Assembly (NCBI GenBank): GCA_028288395.1
Contig: JAQBNV010000070.1
Coordinates: 1-15,119, forward strand
Source: Adhaeribacter sp.
Lineage (GTDB): Bacteria > Bacteroidota > Bacteroidia > Cytophagales > Hymenobacteraceae
Direction: 5' to 3'
Length of the DNA: 15,119 bases
A program made the position numbers and the translations under genes. Shown piece after piece: positions 1 through 7,274 of the stretch. Each line of letters opens with the position of its first letter. The first letter of the stretch is position 1. Below the pieces are notes generated by a model, which saw only the letters and a list, made by a program, of their open reading frames with translations, was not told where the DNA came from and ran no database searches.

Positions 1-280
1 CTACCCCGATCAGTTCCAATGATTCTTTATAGCCTTCACTAACCCCAAGAACCATGTTGTTTATCAATGACCGGTATAAACCGTGCATTGATTTATGACG
101 TTTTTGTTCCGTTGGTCTTGTAACTACGATAGAACCATCTTCTTTAGAAATAATAATATCACGGTCTACTTGAGTAGTAAGACTACCTTTTGGACCTTTA
201 ACGGTTACGGCATTATTTTCTGCAATTGTTATATCAACATTGGCAGGAAGTGTTATTGGTAATTTACCTATTCGCGACAT
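1..280 (-). CDS. rplF: Large subunit ribosomal protein L6 (uL6), partial
   Basis: Only the first 93 codons are present; the gene runs off the left edge of the window. The reverse-strand reading from the ATG at 280-278 begins MSRIGKLPITLPANV and continues with a VTVKGPKGSL segment, the typical L6 amino-terminal beta-domain. In the family, L6 binds 23S rRNA near the sarcin-ricin loop and the factor-binding region of the 50S subunit. It starts 12 bases after the rpsH stop, as in the spc operon of most bacteria (S8 then L6). No Shine-Dalgarno sequence is visible, which is normal for Bacteroidota. Identification is firm; the carboxy-terminal half cannot be judged. Confidence 0.96.
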   Translation of the reverse strand, partial: MSRIGKLPITLPANVDITIAENNAVTVKGPKGSLTTQVDRDIIISKEDGSIVVTRPTEQKRHKSMHGLYRSLINNMVLGVSEGYKESLELIGV

Positions 281-292
281 AGTGATGGTTCT

Positions 293-691
293 TTAATAAA
301 CGTAACACAATACTTCCCCACCCACATTTAGATTCTTTGCCTCTTTTTCGGTAATAACCCCTTTAGAAGTAGACAAAATCGCCACTCCTAAACCGTTTAA
401 AACTCTAGGCAAGTTCTCAAAATGAGCATACTTCCGTAAACCAGGTTTGCTAATTCTTTCCAGACTTACAATAGCAGGTTGCTTTGTATTCGGATTATAT
501 TTAAGGGCTATTTTTATAGTACCCTGTACACCAGAATCATCGAACCGATAACTCTGAATATACCCCTTCTCGTGAAGTACTTTGGTTATTTCCTTCTTGA
601 TTTTGCTTGCTGGAATTTCAACCACCCGGTGATTTGCTTTAATTGCATTCCGGAGCCTGGTTAAATAATCTGCTATTGGATCTGTATTCAT
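293..691 (-). CDS. rpsH: Small subunit ribosomal protein S8 (uS8)
   Basis: The gene encodes 132 aa, close to the usual 130. It starts [16 protein letters not shown], the classic S8 opening, and ends in the conserved [13 protein letters not shown] / GGEVLCYVY region that contacts 16S rRNA helix 21 in the central domain of the 30S subunit. S8 is a primary binding protein and in E. coli represses its own spc operon; whether it does so here is unknown. The gene is preceded by an 80-bp gap, the longest inside this operon, with a possible promoter and a hairpin. The stop is TAA. Nothing is abnormal in the protein. Confidence 0.97.
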   Translation of the reverse strand: MNTDPIADYLTRLRNAIKANHRVVEIPASKIKKEITKVLHEKGYIQSYRFDDSGVQGTIKIALKYNPNTKQPAIVSLERISKPGLRKYAHFENLPRVLNGLGVAILSTSKGVITEKEAKNLNVGGEVLCYVY

Positions 692-708
692 TATGAATAA
701 TTGTTTTA

Positions 709-724
709 GCTCTGGTAAAAGAGC
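709..724 (-). other. Small hairpin in the rpsH leader
   Basis: Five-base arms GCTCT (720-724 read on the minus strand) and AGAGC (709-713) enclose a 6-base loop. There is no T-run after it on the minus strand, so it is not an intrinsic terminator. It lies two bases downstream of a TATCTTTG element, so if that promoter is used the hairpin would sit at or near the 5' end of the transcript. It might stabilise the mRNA or be a control site, but it is short and may be chance. Confidence 0.35.
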
Positions 725-726
725 CG

Positions 727-734
727 CAAAGATA
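727..734 (-). promoter_or_regulatory. Possible internal promoter (-7 element) before rpsH
   Basis: The minus strand reads TATCTTTG, a perfect match to the Bacteroidota -7 consensus TAnnTTTG and identical to the -7 element in front of rplC. It lies in the 80-bp rpsN-rpsH gap, about 35 bases before the rpsH start. No TTTG or TTG -33 element is found 19-21 bases upstream; that stretch is only A/T-rich. This is therefore a partial match, a candidate for a secondary internal promoter of the spc genes. Confidence 0.45.
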
Positions 735-771
735 CTGAATCTTTTTTAATTTTTATAATTTTGTTATTTTT

Positions 772-1041
772 TTACCAGCTCGCTTTGGTAATACCTGGGA
801 TTTTGCCATCTGAGGCCATTTCCCGGAAAGTTACCCGGCTGATTCCAAATTTCCGCATGAAGCCACGTGGGCGGCCGGTTAACCGGCAACGGTTGTGCAG
901 ACGTACCGGAGAGGCATCTTTTGGCAGTTTATCTAAACCATCCCAATCACCCGCTGCTTTTAATGCTTTTCTTTTATCAGCATATTTGGCAACTAGTTTT
1001 TGTCTTTTTAATTCTCTTGCTTTTACTGATTCTTTGGCCAT
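772..1041 (-). CDS. rpsN: Small subunit ribosomal protein S14 (uS14), zinc-free form
   Basis: The 89-aa product begins [16 protein letters not shown] and ends with the S14 signature [20 protein letters not shown] followed by the usual IPGITKASW terminus. It is the longer, C-minus form: there is a single cysteine (in the HNRC segment) and no CxxC pair, so it does not bind zinc as the 61-aa form does. S14 is a late-assembling protein of the 30S head. Its ATG at 1041 follows the rplE stop by three bases. The 80-bp gap after it separates it from rpsH. Confidence 0.97.
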   Translation of the reverse strand: MAKESVKARELKRQKLVAKYADKRKALKAAGDWDGLDKLPKDASPVRLHNRCRLTGRPRGFMRKFGISRVTFREMASDGKIPGITKASW

Positions 1042-1044
1042 CTC

Positions 1045-1599
1045 TTATTTCTTTACATTCATGAAAGGCATACCAAAGGCTTTCAACAGCTCATAACTTT
1101 CTTCGTCATTTTTAGCTGATGTAACAAAGGTAATATCCATGCCTGAAATTGCTTTGATTTTATCAATACTTATTTCTGGAAAAATGATTTGTTCTTTGAC
1201 GCCTAAGGTATAATTACCTCGACCGTCAAATCCTTTATCATTAATTCCTCTAAAGTCCCTAACCCTTGGTAAAGCTATGGTCATCAAGCGATCCAAAAAT
1301 TCGTACATTTTGTCTCCACGTAAGGTAACTCTTGCGCCAATGGGCATACCTTCGCGGAGTTTAAAATTAGAAACCGAAGTTTTTGCTTTGGTTGGAACAG
1401 CTTTTTGTCCACTGATTGTGGAAAGCTCATCTACCCCAATATCTACTAATTTTTTATCAGATACCGCACTACCGATACCTTTGTTAATGCAAATCTTTAG
1501 GATTTTAGGAACTTGCATTACACTTTTATACTGAAACCGCTCTCTTAGCTGAGGCACGATTTCAGCATTATATTTTTCTTTTAAACGTACAGTAGCCAT
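1045..1599 (-). CDS. rplE: Large subunit ribosomal protein L5 (uL5)
   Basis: This 184-aa protein (E. coli 179 aa) starts [18 protein letters not shown] and carries the conserved [30 protein letters not shown] and RVRDFRGI segments of L5. L5 binds 5S rRNA with L18 and L25 and forms the central protuberance contact with S13. The frame is open upstream to 1692, but the family start is the ATG at 1599, one base after the rplX stop. An AGGAGG sequence lies at 1611-1616, 11 bases before this ATG, which is unusual in this gene set because most starts here lack Shine-Dalgarno motifs. The stop is TAA. Confidence 0.97.
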   Translation of the reverse strand: MATVRLKEKYNAEIVPQLRERFQYKSVMQVPKILKICINKGIGSAVSDKKLVDIGVDELSTISGQKAVPTKAKTSVSNFKLREGMPIGARVTLRGDKMYEFLDRLMTIALPRVRDFRGINDKGFDGRGNYTLGVKEQIIFPEISIDKIKAISGMDITFVTSAKNDEESYELLKAFGMPFMNVKK

Positions 1600-1600
1600 A

Positions 1601-1936
1601 TTATAATATTCCTCCTGATTTTTTAGAGTACCGCTGCAGTTTACCATTTTCGTCAGCCTTTCTTCCGGTTCTGGTAGCAGTTCCGGATGCATCTACCAGC
1701 ATAACATTACTGGCATGAATAGGAGCTTCCATTTTGGTAATTCCGCCGTTAGGAGATTTAGCACTCGGCTTGTTATGCTTCGTCACCAAGTTCACGCCTT
1801 CCACTACAACTTTGTTAACATTTGTTTTAACCGAAACAATGCGTCCCGTTTTTCCACGTTCATTTCCGGCAATAACCTTTACAGTGTCACCCGTCTTAAC
1901 GTGTATTTTTTTTGGTTTCTCGTCTTGTGCTTTCAT
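1601..1936 (-). CDS. rplX: Large subunit ribosomal protein L24 (uL24)
   Basis: The 111-aa product (E. coli 104 aa) opens with a KOW motif region, [21 protein letters not shown], followed by [10 protein letters not shown] and [13 protein letters not shown], all typical of L24. The protein is an assembly initiator that binds the 5' end of 23S rRNA near the tunnel exit. Its ATG lies one base after the rplN stop. A GGAGG at 1946-1950, inside the last codons of rplN, sits nine bases ahead of the start and is the best Shine-Dalgarno match in the window. Confidence 0.96.
   Translation of the reverse strand: MKAQDEKPKKIHVKTGDTVKVIAGNERGKTGRIVSVKTNVNKVVVEGVNLVTKHNKPSAKSPNGGITKMEAPIHASNVMLVDASGTATRTGRKADENGKLQRYSKKSGGIL
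1611..1616 (-). promoter_or_regulatory. Strong Shine-Dalgarno sequence for rplE
   Basis: The minus strand reads AGGAGG, 11 bases upstream of the rplE ATG (1599) and inside the final Gly-Gly codons of rplX. It supports the ATG at 1599 rather than the longer open frame. It stands out because Bacteroidota genes usually lack such motifs. It could also be a by-product of the Gly-Gly codon pair. Confidence 0.5.
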
Positions 1937-1937
1937 C

Positions 1938-2306
1938 TTATAAAACCTCCGGCGCTAAGGAAACTATTTTCATAAATTGTTTTTCGCGCAATTCCCGAGC
2001 TACAGGCCCGAAAATTCGGGTTCCTCTTGGCTCATCATTATTATTTAACAGAACAGCTGCGTTATCATCAAAACGAATATAAGAACCATCTTTCCGACGG
2101 ATTTCTTTTTTCGTCCTCACCACTACCGCTTTTGATACCGTTCCTTTTTTAATATTTCCGGAAGAAAGAGCCGACTTTACAGTTACTATTACTTTGTCTC
2201 CGATAGAGGCATATTTTTTCCCTGTACCACCTAATACGCGAATGACTAAAACTTCTTTAGCTCCACTATTATCGGCCACAGATAACCTTGATTCCTGTTG
2301 TACCAT
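1938..2306 (-). CDS. rplN: Large subunit ribosomal protein L14 (uL14)
   Basis: The 122-aa length matches the family exactly. The start [19 protein letters not shown] and the [11 protein letters not shown] and [20 protein letters not shown] segments are diagnostic of L14. The protein lies at the 50S face that meets the 30S subunit, where it forms bridges with helix 14 and 44 regions of 16S rRNA. It follows rpsQ by one base and its last codons contain the GGAGG that may serve rplX. The stop is TAA. Confidence 0.98.
   Translation of the reverse strand: MVQQESRLSVADNSGAKEVLVIRVLGGTGKKYASIGDKVIVTVKSALSSGNIKKGTVSKAVVVRTKKEIRRKDGSYIRFDDNAAVLLNNNDEPRGTRIFGPVARELREKQFMKIVSLAPEVL
1946..1950 (-). promoter_or_regulatory. 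Strong Shine-Dalgarno sequence for rplX
   Basis: The minus strand reads GGAGG, nine bases before the rplX ATG at 1936. It overlaps the Pro-Glu-Val codons at the end of rplN, so translation of rplX may be coupled to rplN. Spacing is ideal by general bacterial rules, although Bacteroidota ribosomes usually do not rely on this pairing. Confidence 0.5.
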
Positions 2307-2307
2307 C

Positions 2308-2565
2308 TTATTTAGCTCTTTCTATAATTTCTACTAAACGCCAGGTCTTGCTTTTGCTCAACGGCCTGGTTTCCATGATGCGGACTAAATCACCTTCGCC
2401 ACAGTCATTATTCTCATCGTGGGCTTTAAACTTTGTAGAAGTATTTACAAACTTCCCGTAAATAGGGTGTTTCATTTTACTTTCTACAATAATCGTGATT
2501 GTCTTGTTCATTTTATTGCTGACAACCCGACCGGTTCTTTCTTTTCTTAGATTTCTTTCTTCCAT
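2308..2565 (-). CDS. rpsQ: Small subunit ribosomal protein S17 (uS17)
   Basis: An 85-aa OB-fold protein with the S17 hallmarks: [19 protein letters not shown] near the start, [20 protein letters not shown] in the middle, and [20 protein letters not shown] near the end. S17 is a primary binding protein of the 16S rRNA 5' domain. It starts eight bases after the rpmC stop and ends one base before rplN. Length is normal (E. coli 84 aa). Confidence 0.97.
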   Translation of the reverse strand: MEERNLRKERTGRVVSNKMNKTITIIVESKMKHPIYGKFVNTSTKFKAHDENNDCGEGDLVRIMETRPLSKSKTWRLVEIIERAK

Positions 2566-2573
2566 TTCCTTAA

Positions 2574-2777
2574 TTATTTAGAAGCTCCCTCTAATTCTCT
2601 TTTTCTTAACTCCGTCTTGAGTTTGGCTATTACTTTACGGTTTTGCGTTATCCGAAGGGGATTTTCTAAGGGGGAAATAGAATGTGCAAACTTTAAAGAC
2701 TGACGGCTGGAGGTTTCTGCATTTAAACGCTCTTTAAGTTCCTCTAAAGAAAGCGCTTGTATCTCTGAATATTTCAT
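2574..2777 (-). CDS. rpmC: Large subunit ribosomal protein L29 (uL29)
   Basis: A 67-aa, largely helical protein: [18 protein letters not shown] is the standard L29 opening and [23 protein letters not shown] matches the second helix. L29 sits beside the peptide tunnel exit and helps form the docking site for SRP and trigger factor. It lies between rplP (four bases away) and rpsQ, its conserved place in the S10 operon. The stop is TAA. Confidence 0.96.
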   Translation of the reverse strand: MKYSEIQALSLEELKERLNAETSSRQSLKFAHSISPLENPLRITQNRKVIAKLKTELRKRELEGASK

Positions 2778-2781
2778 TTTA

Positions 2782-3201
2782 CTATTCTACGAAATCTTTA
2801 CGTACAACAAATTTAGTTCTTACCGGCAATTTCTGCGCCGCTAATCTTAAAGATTCCTGTGCAACTTCCAAGGTAACCCCATCCGATTCAAACAAAATGG
2901 TACCTGGTTTTACTACAGCTACCCAATATTCAGGTGAACCTTTACCTTTACCCATCCGAACTTCGGCTGGCTTTTTAGTAATTGGTTTGTCTGGGAAAAT
3001 ACGAATCCATACTTGACCTTCCCTTTTCATGGCCCGAGTCATAGCAATACGAGCTGCTTCAATTTGCCGGCTGGTGATCCAGGTAGCTTCTAATGATTTT
3101 ATAGCAAAAGAACCGAAGGAAATGGTGCTACCACGGTGAGCAAGACCCCTTACTCTTCCCTTCTGCATTTTTCTATATACTGTCCTTTTCGGCTGTAACA
3201 T
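2782..3201 (-). CDS. rplP: Large subunit ribosomal protein L16 (uL16)
   Basis: The 139-aa product starts [16 protein letters not shown] and contains [20 protein letters not shown] and the [21 protein letters not shown] segment, the conserved loop region of L16 that reaches toward the A-site tRNA and the peptidyl transferase centre. The Arg in EVRMGKGKG corresponds to the one hydroxylated in E. coli by a cupin oxygenase; whether that occurs here cannot be told. The gene ends with TAG, one of three in the window (with fusA and rpoC). Length is normal. Confidence 0.97.
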   Translation of the reverse strand: MLQPKRTVYRKMQKGRVRGLAHRGSTISFGSFAIKSLEATWITSRQIEAARIAMTRAMKREGQVWIRIFPDKPITKKPAEVRMGKGKGSPEYWVAVVKPGTILFESDGVTLEVAQESLRLAAQKLPVRTKFVVRKDFVE

Positions 3202-3226
3202 CTTCTAAAATGCTTTTAATTATATA

Positions 3227-4051
3227 TTATTTAGTTCTGGGTTTACCGCCACCACCGCTTCTGCGCTGCTGGCCCCCATCTTTTTTGTCTTTACCTGCAA
3301 AGTCACCCCGTTCACCCCGGTCGTTTCTACGTCCACGATCGCCGCGGTCGTTTCTATCGCCTCTGCCCGGACCACCAGCATTAGCTGCCGGTTTACTTTG
3401 TTCCTGGTTAGGAGAGAGATCTTTTTTACCAAAAACTTCGCCTTTGAAAATCCAGACTTTGATGCCTAGTTTTCCATAAACTGTTTGAGCTTCGGATAAA
3501 GCATAGTCAATATCAGCCCGCAAGGTATGCAGTGGTGTTCTGCCTTCTTTGTAATGCTCGGTACGTGCCATTTCAGCGCCACCTAACCGACCAGAAACCT
3601 GAACTTTTACACCCTCTGCACCTACCCGCATGGCAGAAGCAATAGCCTGTTTCATGGCTCTCCGGAAAGATATCCGGGCTTGCAACTGCTGCGCAATTGA
3701 TTCTCCTACTAATTTAGCATCCAATTCAGGACGTTTGATTTCGTAGATATTAATCTGTACGTCTTTGCTGGTAATTTTCTTAAGCTCTTCTTTAATCTTA
3801 TCTACTTCCTGCCCACCTTTACCAATAACCACTCCCGGACGAGCCGTATTGATGGTAATGGTTATCCGCTTCAGGGTTCTCTCTATGATTATTTTTGAGA
3901 TTCCCCCTTTCGGGATACGAGCCATGATGTACTTTCTTATTTTCTCATCTTCGATGAGCTTATCTGCGAAATCTTTTCCACCGTACCAATTAGAATCCCA
4001 TCCTTTGATGATTCCTAATCTTAAACCTACTGGATTTACTTTTTGTCCCAT
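3227..4051 (-). CDS. rpsC: Small subunit ribosomal protein S3 (uS3) with a long charged tail
   Basis: The 274-aa protein begins [19 protein letters not shown] type-II KH domain follows in the first 110 residues, with its GKGG loop in [18 protein letters not shown]. The S3 carboxy-terminal domain follows, with [18 protein letters not shown] and [19 protein letters not shown]3 lies at the mRNA entry tunnel and takes part in the ribosome's helicase activity. The core ends near residue 215; about 55 further residues form a low-complexity tail rich in Arg, Gly, Asp and Asn. E. coli S3 is only 233 aa. Similar tails occur in S3 of other Cytophagales-type bacteria, by recollection. The gene starts 21 bases after rplV. 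Confidence 0.97.
   Translation of the reverse strand: MGQKVNPVGLRLGIIKGWDSNWYGGKDFADKLIEDEKIRKYIMARIPKGGISKIIIERTLKRITITINTARPGVVIGKGGQEVDKIKEELKKITSKDVQINIYEIKRPELDAKLVGESIAQQLQARISFRRAMKQAIASAMRVGAEGVKVQVSGRLGGAEMARTEHYKEGRTPLHTLRADIDYALSEAQTVYGKLGIKVWIFKGEVFGKKDLSPNQEQSKPAANAGGPGRGDRNDRGDRGRRNDRGERGDFAGKDKKDGGQQRRSGGGGKPRTK
3318..3356 (-). repeat. Short direct repeat in the S3 tail
   Basis: Two identical 12-base copies of CGGTCGTTTCTA (plus strand) at 3318-3329 and 3345-3356 lie 27 bases, nine codons, apart. They encode two related RNDRGDRG / RNDRGERG units in the disordered tail of S3. The pattern suggests growth of the tail by small tandem duplication. Confidence 0.6.
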
Positions 4052-4072
4052 TATTACAAAATATTTCGCTTC

Positions 4073-4444
4073 TTATTGATTATTTTCCTGGAGCTCTTCT
4101 TCCACGCGGCTATCAATAATAATAGTGACATGGTTAGATCTCTTTCTGATTCTATGACCTCTTCCTTGCGGTGCAGGTCTCAATCTTTTCAGCATTTTAC
4201 CTTCATCAACCTTTATTTCTTTTATATAAAGATTAGAATCTTCGATCCGGGCTTCCGTATTTGCTTGTTGCCAGTTAGATAAAGCGGATAATAAAAGCTT
4301 TTCTATTTTTTCAGCTCCGGAATTGGCTTCAAATTTCAATAAACCCAAAGCTTTGTTTACACTCTTACCTCTTACTAAACCTGCTACCAGGCGCATTTTG
4401 CGGGGAGAGGTAGGAACGTTCTTTAATTTAGCTATTGCTTGCAT
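4073..4444 (-). CDS. rplV: Large subunit ribosomal protein L22 (uL22)
   Basis: The 123-aa protein (E. coli 110 aa) has the L22 opening [23 protein letters not shown] and the carboxy-terminal [20 protein letters not shown], the extended beta-hairpin that lines the peptide exit tunnel and can contribute to macrolide response. No deletion is evident in that loop. The ending [10 protein letters not shown] adds a few residues to the E. coli length. It starts two bases after rpsS and precedes rpsC by 21 bases. TAA stop. Confidence 0.97.
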   Translation of the reverse strand: MQAIAKLKNVPTSPRKMRLVAGLVRGKSVNKALGLLKFEANSGAEKIEKLLLSALSNWQQANTEARIEDSNLYIKEIKVDEGKMLKRLRPAPQGRGHRIRKRSNHVTIIIDSRVEEELQENNQ

Positions 4445-4446
4445 AA

Positions 4447-4725
4447 TTATCTCTTACCTTTATCTTTTTTAGCTATATGGCCCCGGAAATTTCTGGTTGG
4501 TGCAAATTCACCTAATTTATGGCCTACCATGTTCTCTGTAACATAAACCGGAATGAATTTATTCCCGTTGTGAACTGCAAAAGTATGACCAACAAAATCT
4601 GGAGAAATCATAGACCGGCGCGACCAGGTTTTAACCACGGTTTTTTTGCCGGAATCGTCCATTGCTGTTACTTTCTTTTCGAGCCTGAAGTCAATATATG
4701 GCCCTTTCTTTAATGATCTTCCCAT
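4447..4725 (-). CDS. rpsS: Small subunit ribosomal protein S19 (uS19)
   Basis: The 92-aa length equals E. coli S19. [40 protein letters not shown] and [20 protein letters not shown] are all signature segments. S19 forms a complex with S13 in the 30S head near the A-site tRNA and contacts L5. Its ATG overlaps the TAA of rplB by one base (TAATG), indicating translational coupling. A weak GAGG lies upstream in the rplB Arg-Gly codons. Confidence 0.97.
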   Translation of the reverse strand: MGRSLKKGPYIDFRLEKKVTAMDDSGKKTVVKTWSRRSMISPDFVGHTFAVHNGNKFIPVYVTENMVGHKLGEFAPTRNFRGHIAKKDKGKR

Positions 4726-5549
4726 TATTTTTTACCTCTATTAACAATCAGGTTCTCTGAATATTTATTTTTATTTCTTGTTTTCTTACCTTTTGAGAAT
4801 AAGCCTTTTCTAGAACGCGGCTGGCCACCGGAAGATTTACCTTCACCACCACCCATCGGGTGATCGACTGGGTTCATCGCAACACCACGTACACGTGGAC
4901 GAACACCTAACCATCTGTTTCTACCAGCCTTACCCAGGTTAACATTCATATGATCGGAATTGGAAACTGTTCCAATTGTAGCCATACAAGTTACCAAAAC
5001 CATGCGCATTTCACCGGAAGGTAATTTAAGCGTAGCATATTTATTTTCTCGGGCAACTAATTGAGCGTATGTACCTGCACTGCGTGCTAAAGTACCGCCG
5101 TTACCTGGCATTAATTCAATATTGTGAACAATAGTTCCTAAAGGTATCTCAGAAAGAGGTAAACTGTTGCCTACTTCAGGAGGTACACCTGGGCCGGATA
5201 TCACGGTGTTATCAACTTTCAAACCAGCCGGAGCGATAATATAGCTCTTTACACCATCAGCATAAAACAATAATGCTATGCGGGCAGTTCTGTTTGGATC
5301 GTACTCGATTGTTTTTACAGTAGCCGGTACACCAAACTTATCTCTTTTAAAATCGATGATCCGATATTTTTGTTTATGACCGCCTCCTATATAGCGCATG
5401 GTCATTTTACCAGAATCATTTCTACCACCAGATTTTTTTATAGGTGCCAACAAAGATTTTTCCGGTTCTGAAGCAGTAATCTCATCAAACTGAGGAGCTA
5501 CCCTAAATCTTTGACCTGGTGTTATTGGTCTTAACTTTCTTAATGCCAT
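4725..5549 (-). CDS. rplB: Large subunit ribosomal protein L2 (uL2)
   Basis: A 274-aa protein, the normal length (E. coli 273). It begins [17 protein letters not shown] and includes [21 protein letters not shown], and near the end [21 protein letters not shown], which contains the conserved His implicated in peptidyl transferase function, followed by [18 protein letters not shown]2 binds domain IV of 23S rRNA, takes part in subunit joining and supports peptide bond formation. It follows rplW by nine bases and overlaps rpsS by one base. Confidence 0.98.
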   Translation of the reverse strand: MALRKLRPITPGQRFRVAPQFDEITASEPEKSLLAPIKKSGGRNDSGKMTMRYIGGGHKQKYRIIDFKRDKFGVPATVKTIEYDPNRTARIALLFYADGVKSYIIAPAGLKVDNTVISGPGVPPEVGNSLPLSEIPLGTIVHNIELMPGNGGTLARSAGTYAQLVARENKYATLKLPSGEMRMVLVTCMATIGTVSNSDHMNVNLGKAGRNRWLGVRPRVRGVAMNPVDHPMGGGEGKSSGGQPRSRKGLFSKGKKTRNKNKYSENLIVNRGKK

Positions 5550-5558
5550 TTTATTTAA

Positions 5559-5846
5559 TTAAATGCCGCTGTAAAAATCAATAAACTCACCTGCTTTTAA
5601 GCTAACAATTGCTTTTTTCATAGATGGTTTACGTCCGCTAACAACGCCGGCTTTCGTATTTTTAACTTTCAATTTACCTTGGGAACGAATTGTAGAAACT
5701 TTTTCAACTTTTTCTCCATACATTTTTTCCACGTCTTTCTTAATTTCTACCTTATTATCATTTTTAGCTACCTCAAAGGCGTATTTACCTTTTTCATTCA
5801 AAGCGGTCATTTTTTCAGTGACCAAAGGTTTTTTTAATACTTCCAT
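5559..5846 (-). CDS. rplW: Large subunit ribosomal protein L23 (uL23)
   Basis: The 95-aa product starts MEVLKKPLVTEKMTALNEKGKYAF, matching the L23 motif around LVTEK, and continues VEIKKDVEKMYGEKVEKVSTI. L23 lies at the exit tunnel and is the main docking protein for trigger factor and SRP. Its ATG shares one base with the rplD stop (TAATG), suggesting coupled translation. Length is close to E. coli (100 aa). The sequence is the most A/T- and Lys-rich of the cluster, as is usual for this protein. Confidence 0.95.
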   Translation of the reverse strand: MEVLKKPLVTEKMTALNEKGKYAFEVAKNDNKVEIKKDVEKMYGEKVEKVSTIRSQGKLKVKNTKAGVVSGRKPSMKKAIVSLKAGEFIDFYSGI

Positions 5847-6478
5847 TATTCTGCGGTATAAAGTTGCTCTAAAGTGGTTAATGATTCTTCGGTCAGCAAC
5901 AAAGTGTCGGCCTTCAGTATATCGTAGGTATTTAAATTAGCAGCTTCTGCAATTTTTACTTTTTGCAAATTACGGCTAGATAAATAAACGTTTGCATTTT
6001 TATTTGCAGTCACAATCAAAGTCTTCTTATTAGAAAAATTCAATTTGCTCAATACATTTACAAAATCGCTGGTTTTTGGCTTTTCGAAAGTTAAAGAATC
6101 AATTAAAGCTACTTTATTTTCTCTGGCCAGATTGGAAAGAGCAGATAAACGTGCCAATACCTTTAATTTCTTATTAAGCTTAAAGCTATAATCACGGGGC
6201 TTTGGTCCAAATACACGTCCACCACCAATAAATATTGGCGACTTCATGCTACCGGCCCGGGCGCCGCCTGTTCCTTTTTGCTTTTTAATTTTCTTCGTAG
6301 ATCCGGCAACCTCGTTGCGCTCTTTTGATTTGTGGGTTCCCTGACGCTGATTTGCCAGGTATTGTTTCACATCCAGATACATGGCATGTTGATTTGGCTC
6401 TTGACCAAATACCGCCTCAGAAAGGGTTACCTTTCTGCCCGTATCTTCTCCTGCTATATTAAATACAGAAAGCTCCAT
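5846..6478 (-). CDS. rplD: Large subunit ribosomal protein L4 (uL4)
   Basis: The 210-aa protein (E. coli 201 aa) contains the tunnel-constriction loop in the KKQKGTGGARAGSMKSPIF region and the conserved GGGRVFGPKPRDYSFKLNKK stretch. L4 and L22 form the narrowest part of the peptide tunnel. In E. coli L4 also represses its own S10 operon by binding the leader mRNA. Here the leader starts directly upstream of rplC and contains a hairpin, so a similar loop is possible but unproven. The gene begins one base after rplC and overlaps rplW by one base. Confidence 0.97.
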   Translation of the reverse strand: MELSVFNIAGEDTGRKVTLSEAVFGQEPNQHAMYLDVKQYLANQRQGTHKSKERNEVAGSTKKIKKQKGTGGARAGSMKSPIFIGGGRVFGPKPRDYSFKLNKKLKVLARLSALSNLARENKVALIDSLTFEKPKTSDFVNVLSKLNFSNKKTLIVTANKNANVYLSSRNLQKVKIAEAANLNTYDILKADTLLLTEESLTTLEQLYTAE

Positions 6479-6479
6479 T

Positions 6480-7097
6480 TTATTTCTCTAAAACTACAAA
6501 TGAATTTTTGGCACCAGGAACGGAACCACTAACAAGAATTAAATTTTTATCCGGCATTACCCGTAATACACGTAAGTTTTGGATTTTTACGCGGTCATTC
6601 CCCATTCTGCCGGCCATTCTCATGCCTTTAAATACCCGGGAGGGCCATGAACAGGCACCAATAGAACCTGGGTGTCTTGCGCGGTTGTGCTGGCCGTGTG
6701 TCTGGCCGCCTACCCCGGCAAAATTATATCTTTTAACTACACCTTGGAAACCTTTACCTTTTGAAGTGCCAACTACATCCAAAAACTCTCCTTCTTCAAA
6801 AAAGTCGACGTTAATAGTGTCGCCTAAATTAAATGTTTCGTCTTCGGTTTTAAATTCAACAACCTTTACTTTAGGAGTTGCATTTGCTTTTTTAAAGTGG
6901 CCGGTTTCAGCCATATTAGCAAGTTTTTCTTTTTTATCACCGTATCCCAACTGAATAGCTTGATAGCCATCCACTGCTACAGTCTTCACTTGTGTAACCA
7001 CACACGGACCTGCCTGAATAAGCGTAGCGGCTACGCTTTTTCCGTCAGGTGTGAAGAGGCTTGTCATTCCGATTTTTCTACCGATTATTCCAGGCAT
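6480..7097 (-). CDS. rplC: Large subunit ribosomal protein L3 (uL3)
   Basis: The 205-aa protein starts [20 protein letters not shown] and carries [17 protein letters not shown] and the loop region [34 protein letters not shown], all typical of L3. L3 starts 50S assembly, and its loop reaches the peptidyl transferase centre. The Gln that PrmB methylates in E. coli (GSIGQNQTP) is Ser here (GSIGACSWP), so that modification is not expected. It is the first gene after a terminator and a new promoter, so it opens the long ribosomal protein operon. No Shine-Dalgarno motif precedes its ATG. Confidence 0.97.
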   Translation of the reverse strand: MPGIIGRKIGMTSLFTPDGKSVAATLIQAGPCVVTQVKTVAVDGYQAIQLGYGDKKEKLANMAETGHFKKANATPKVKVVEFKTEDETFNLGDTINVDFFEEGEFLDVVGTSKGKGFQGVVKRYNFAGVGGQTHGQHNRARHPGSIGACSWPSRVFKGMRMAGRMGNDRVKIQNLRVLRVMPDKNLILVSGSVPGAKNSFVVLEK

Positions 7098-7136
7098 TCT
7101 ACTTTCTGATTAAATCAATCTCTATAAATTCTAATA

Positions 7137-7152
7137 TCCCTTCTTTAAGGGA
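7137..7152 (-). other. Hairpin at the start of the rplC leader
   Basis: On the minus strand TCCCTT, loop AAAG, AAGGGA: a perfect six-base-pair stem with a four-base loop. It starts three bases after the TATCTTTG promoter element, so it should form right at the 5' end of the rplC mRNA. No T-run follows, so it is not a terminator. It could protect the mRNA or act in autoregulation by a ribosomal protein such as L4. Confidence 0.5.
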
Positions 7153-7155
7153 GTG

Positions 7156-7188
7156 CAAAGATACTATTTTTAAATTTATTTCTACAAA
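7156..7188 (-). promoter_or_regulatory. Promoter of the rplC operon
   Basis: The minus strand shows TTTG (7185-7188, within TTGTTTG), 21 bases, then TATCTTTG (7156-7163). This fits the Bacteroidota housekeeping sigma consensus TTTG-N19-21-TAnnTTTG. Transcription should start about 5-8 bases further on, giving a leader of about 50 bases before the rplC ATG. It lies just after the terminator that follows rpsJ, as expected for a fresh transcription unit. Confidence 0.8.
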
Positions 7189-7219
7189 CAATTGTAAATT
7201 AATTTTTTACAATAATTAT

Positions 7220-7249
7220 AAAAAAAGAACCAGTGAATTCCTGGTTCTT
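7220..7249 (-). terminator. Intrinsic terminator after rpsJ
   Basis: On the minus strand the nine-base arms AAGAACCAG (7241-7249) and CTGGTTCTT (7225-7233) pair perfectly around a 7-base loop containing GAATTC, and the second arm runs into a series of T residues (7226-7220). This is a standard Rho-independent terminator for transcripts leaving rpsJ, whose stop lies about 25 bases upstream. The stem has only four G-C pairs, so some read-through into the rplC operon is plausible. Confidence 0.85.
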
Positions 7250-7274
7250 CTTCTATTAAGAAATATGTAGCTTA

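Noticed and set aside
1125..1132. TACCTTTG, a -7-like element inside rplE
   Set aside because: It is within coding sequence and has no -33 box at 19-21 bases upstream; the motif is short enough to occur by chance.
1600..1692. Longer amino terminus for L5 starting at 1692
   Set aside because: The extra 31 residues overlap rplX and have no L5 similarity; [10 protein letters not shown] at 1599 is the family start and has a Shine-Dalgarno sequence.
3210..3479. Open frames opposite to and out of phase with the end of rpsC
   Set aside because: They arise from the low-complexity, G+C-rich repeat coding for the S3 tail; their products are Pro/Ser-rich or featureless and match no family.
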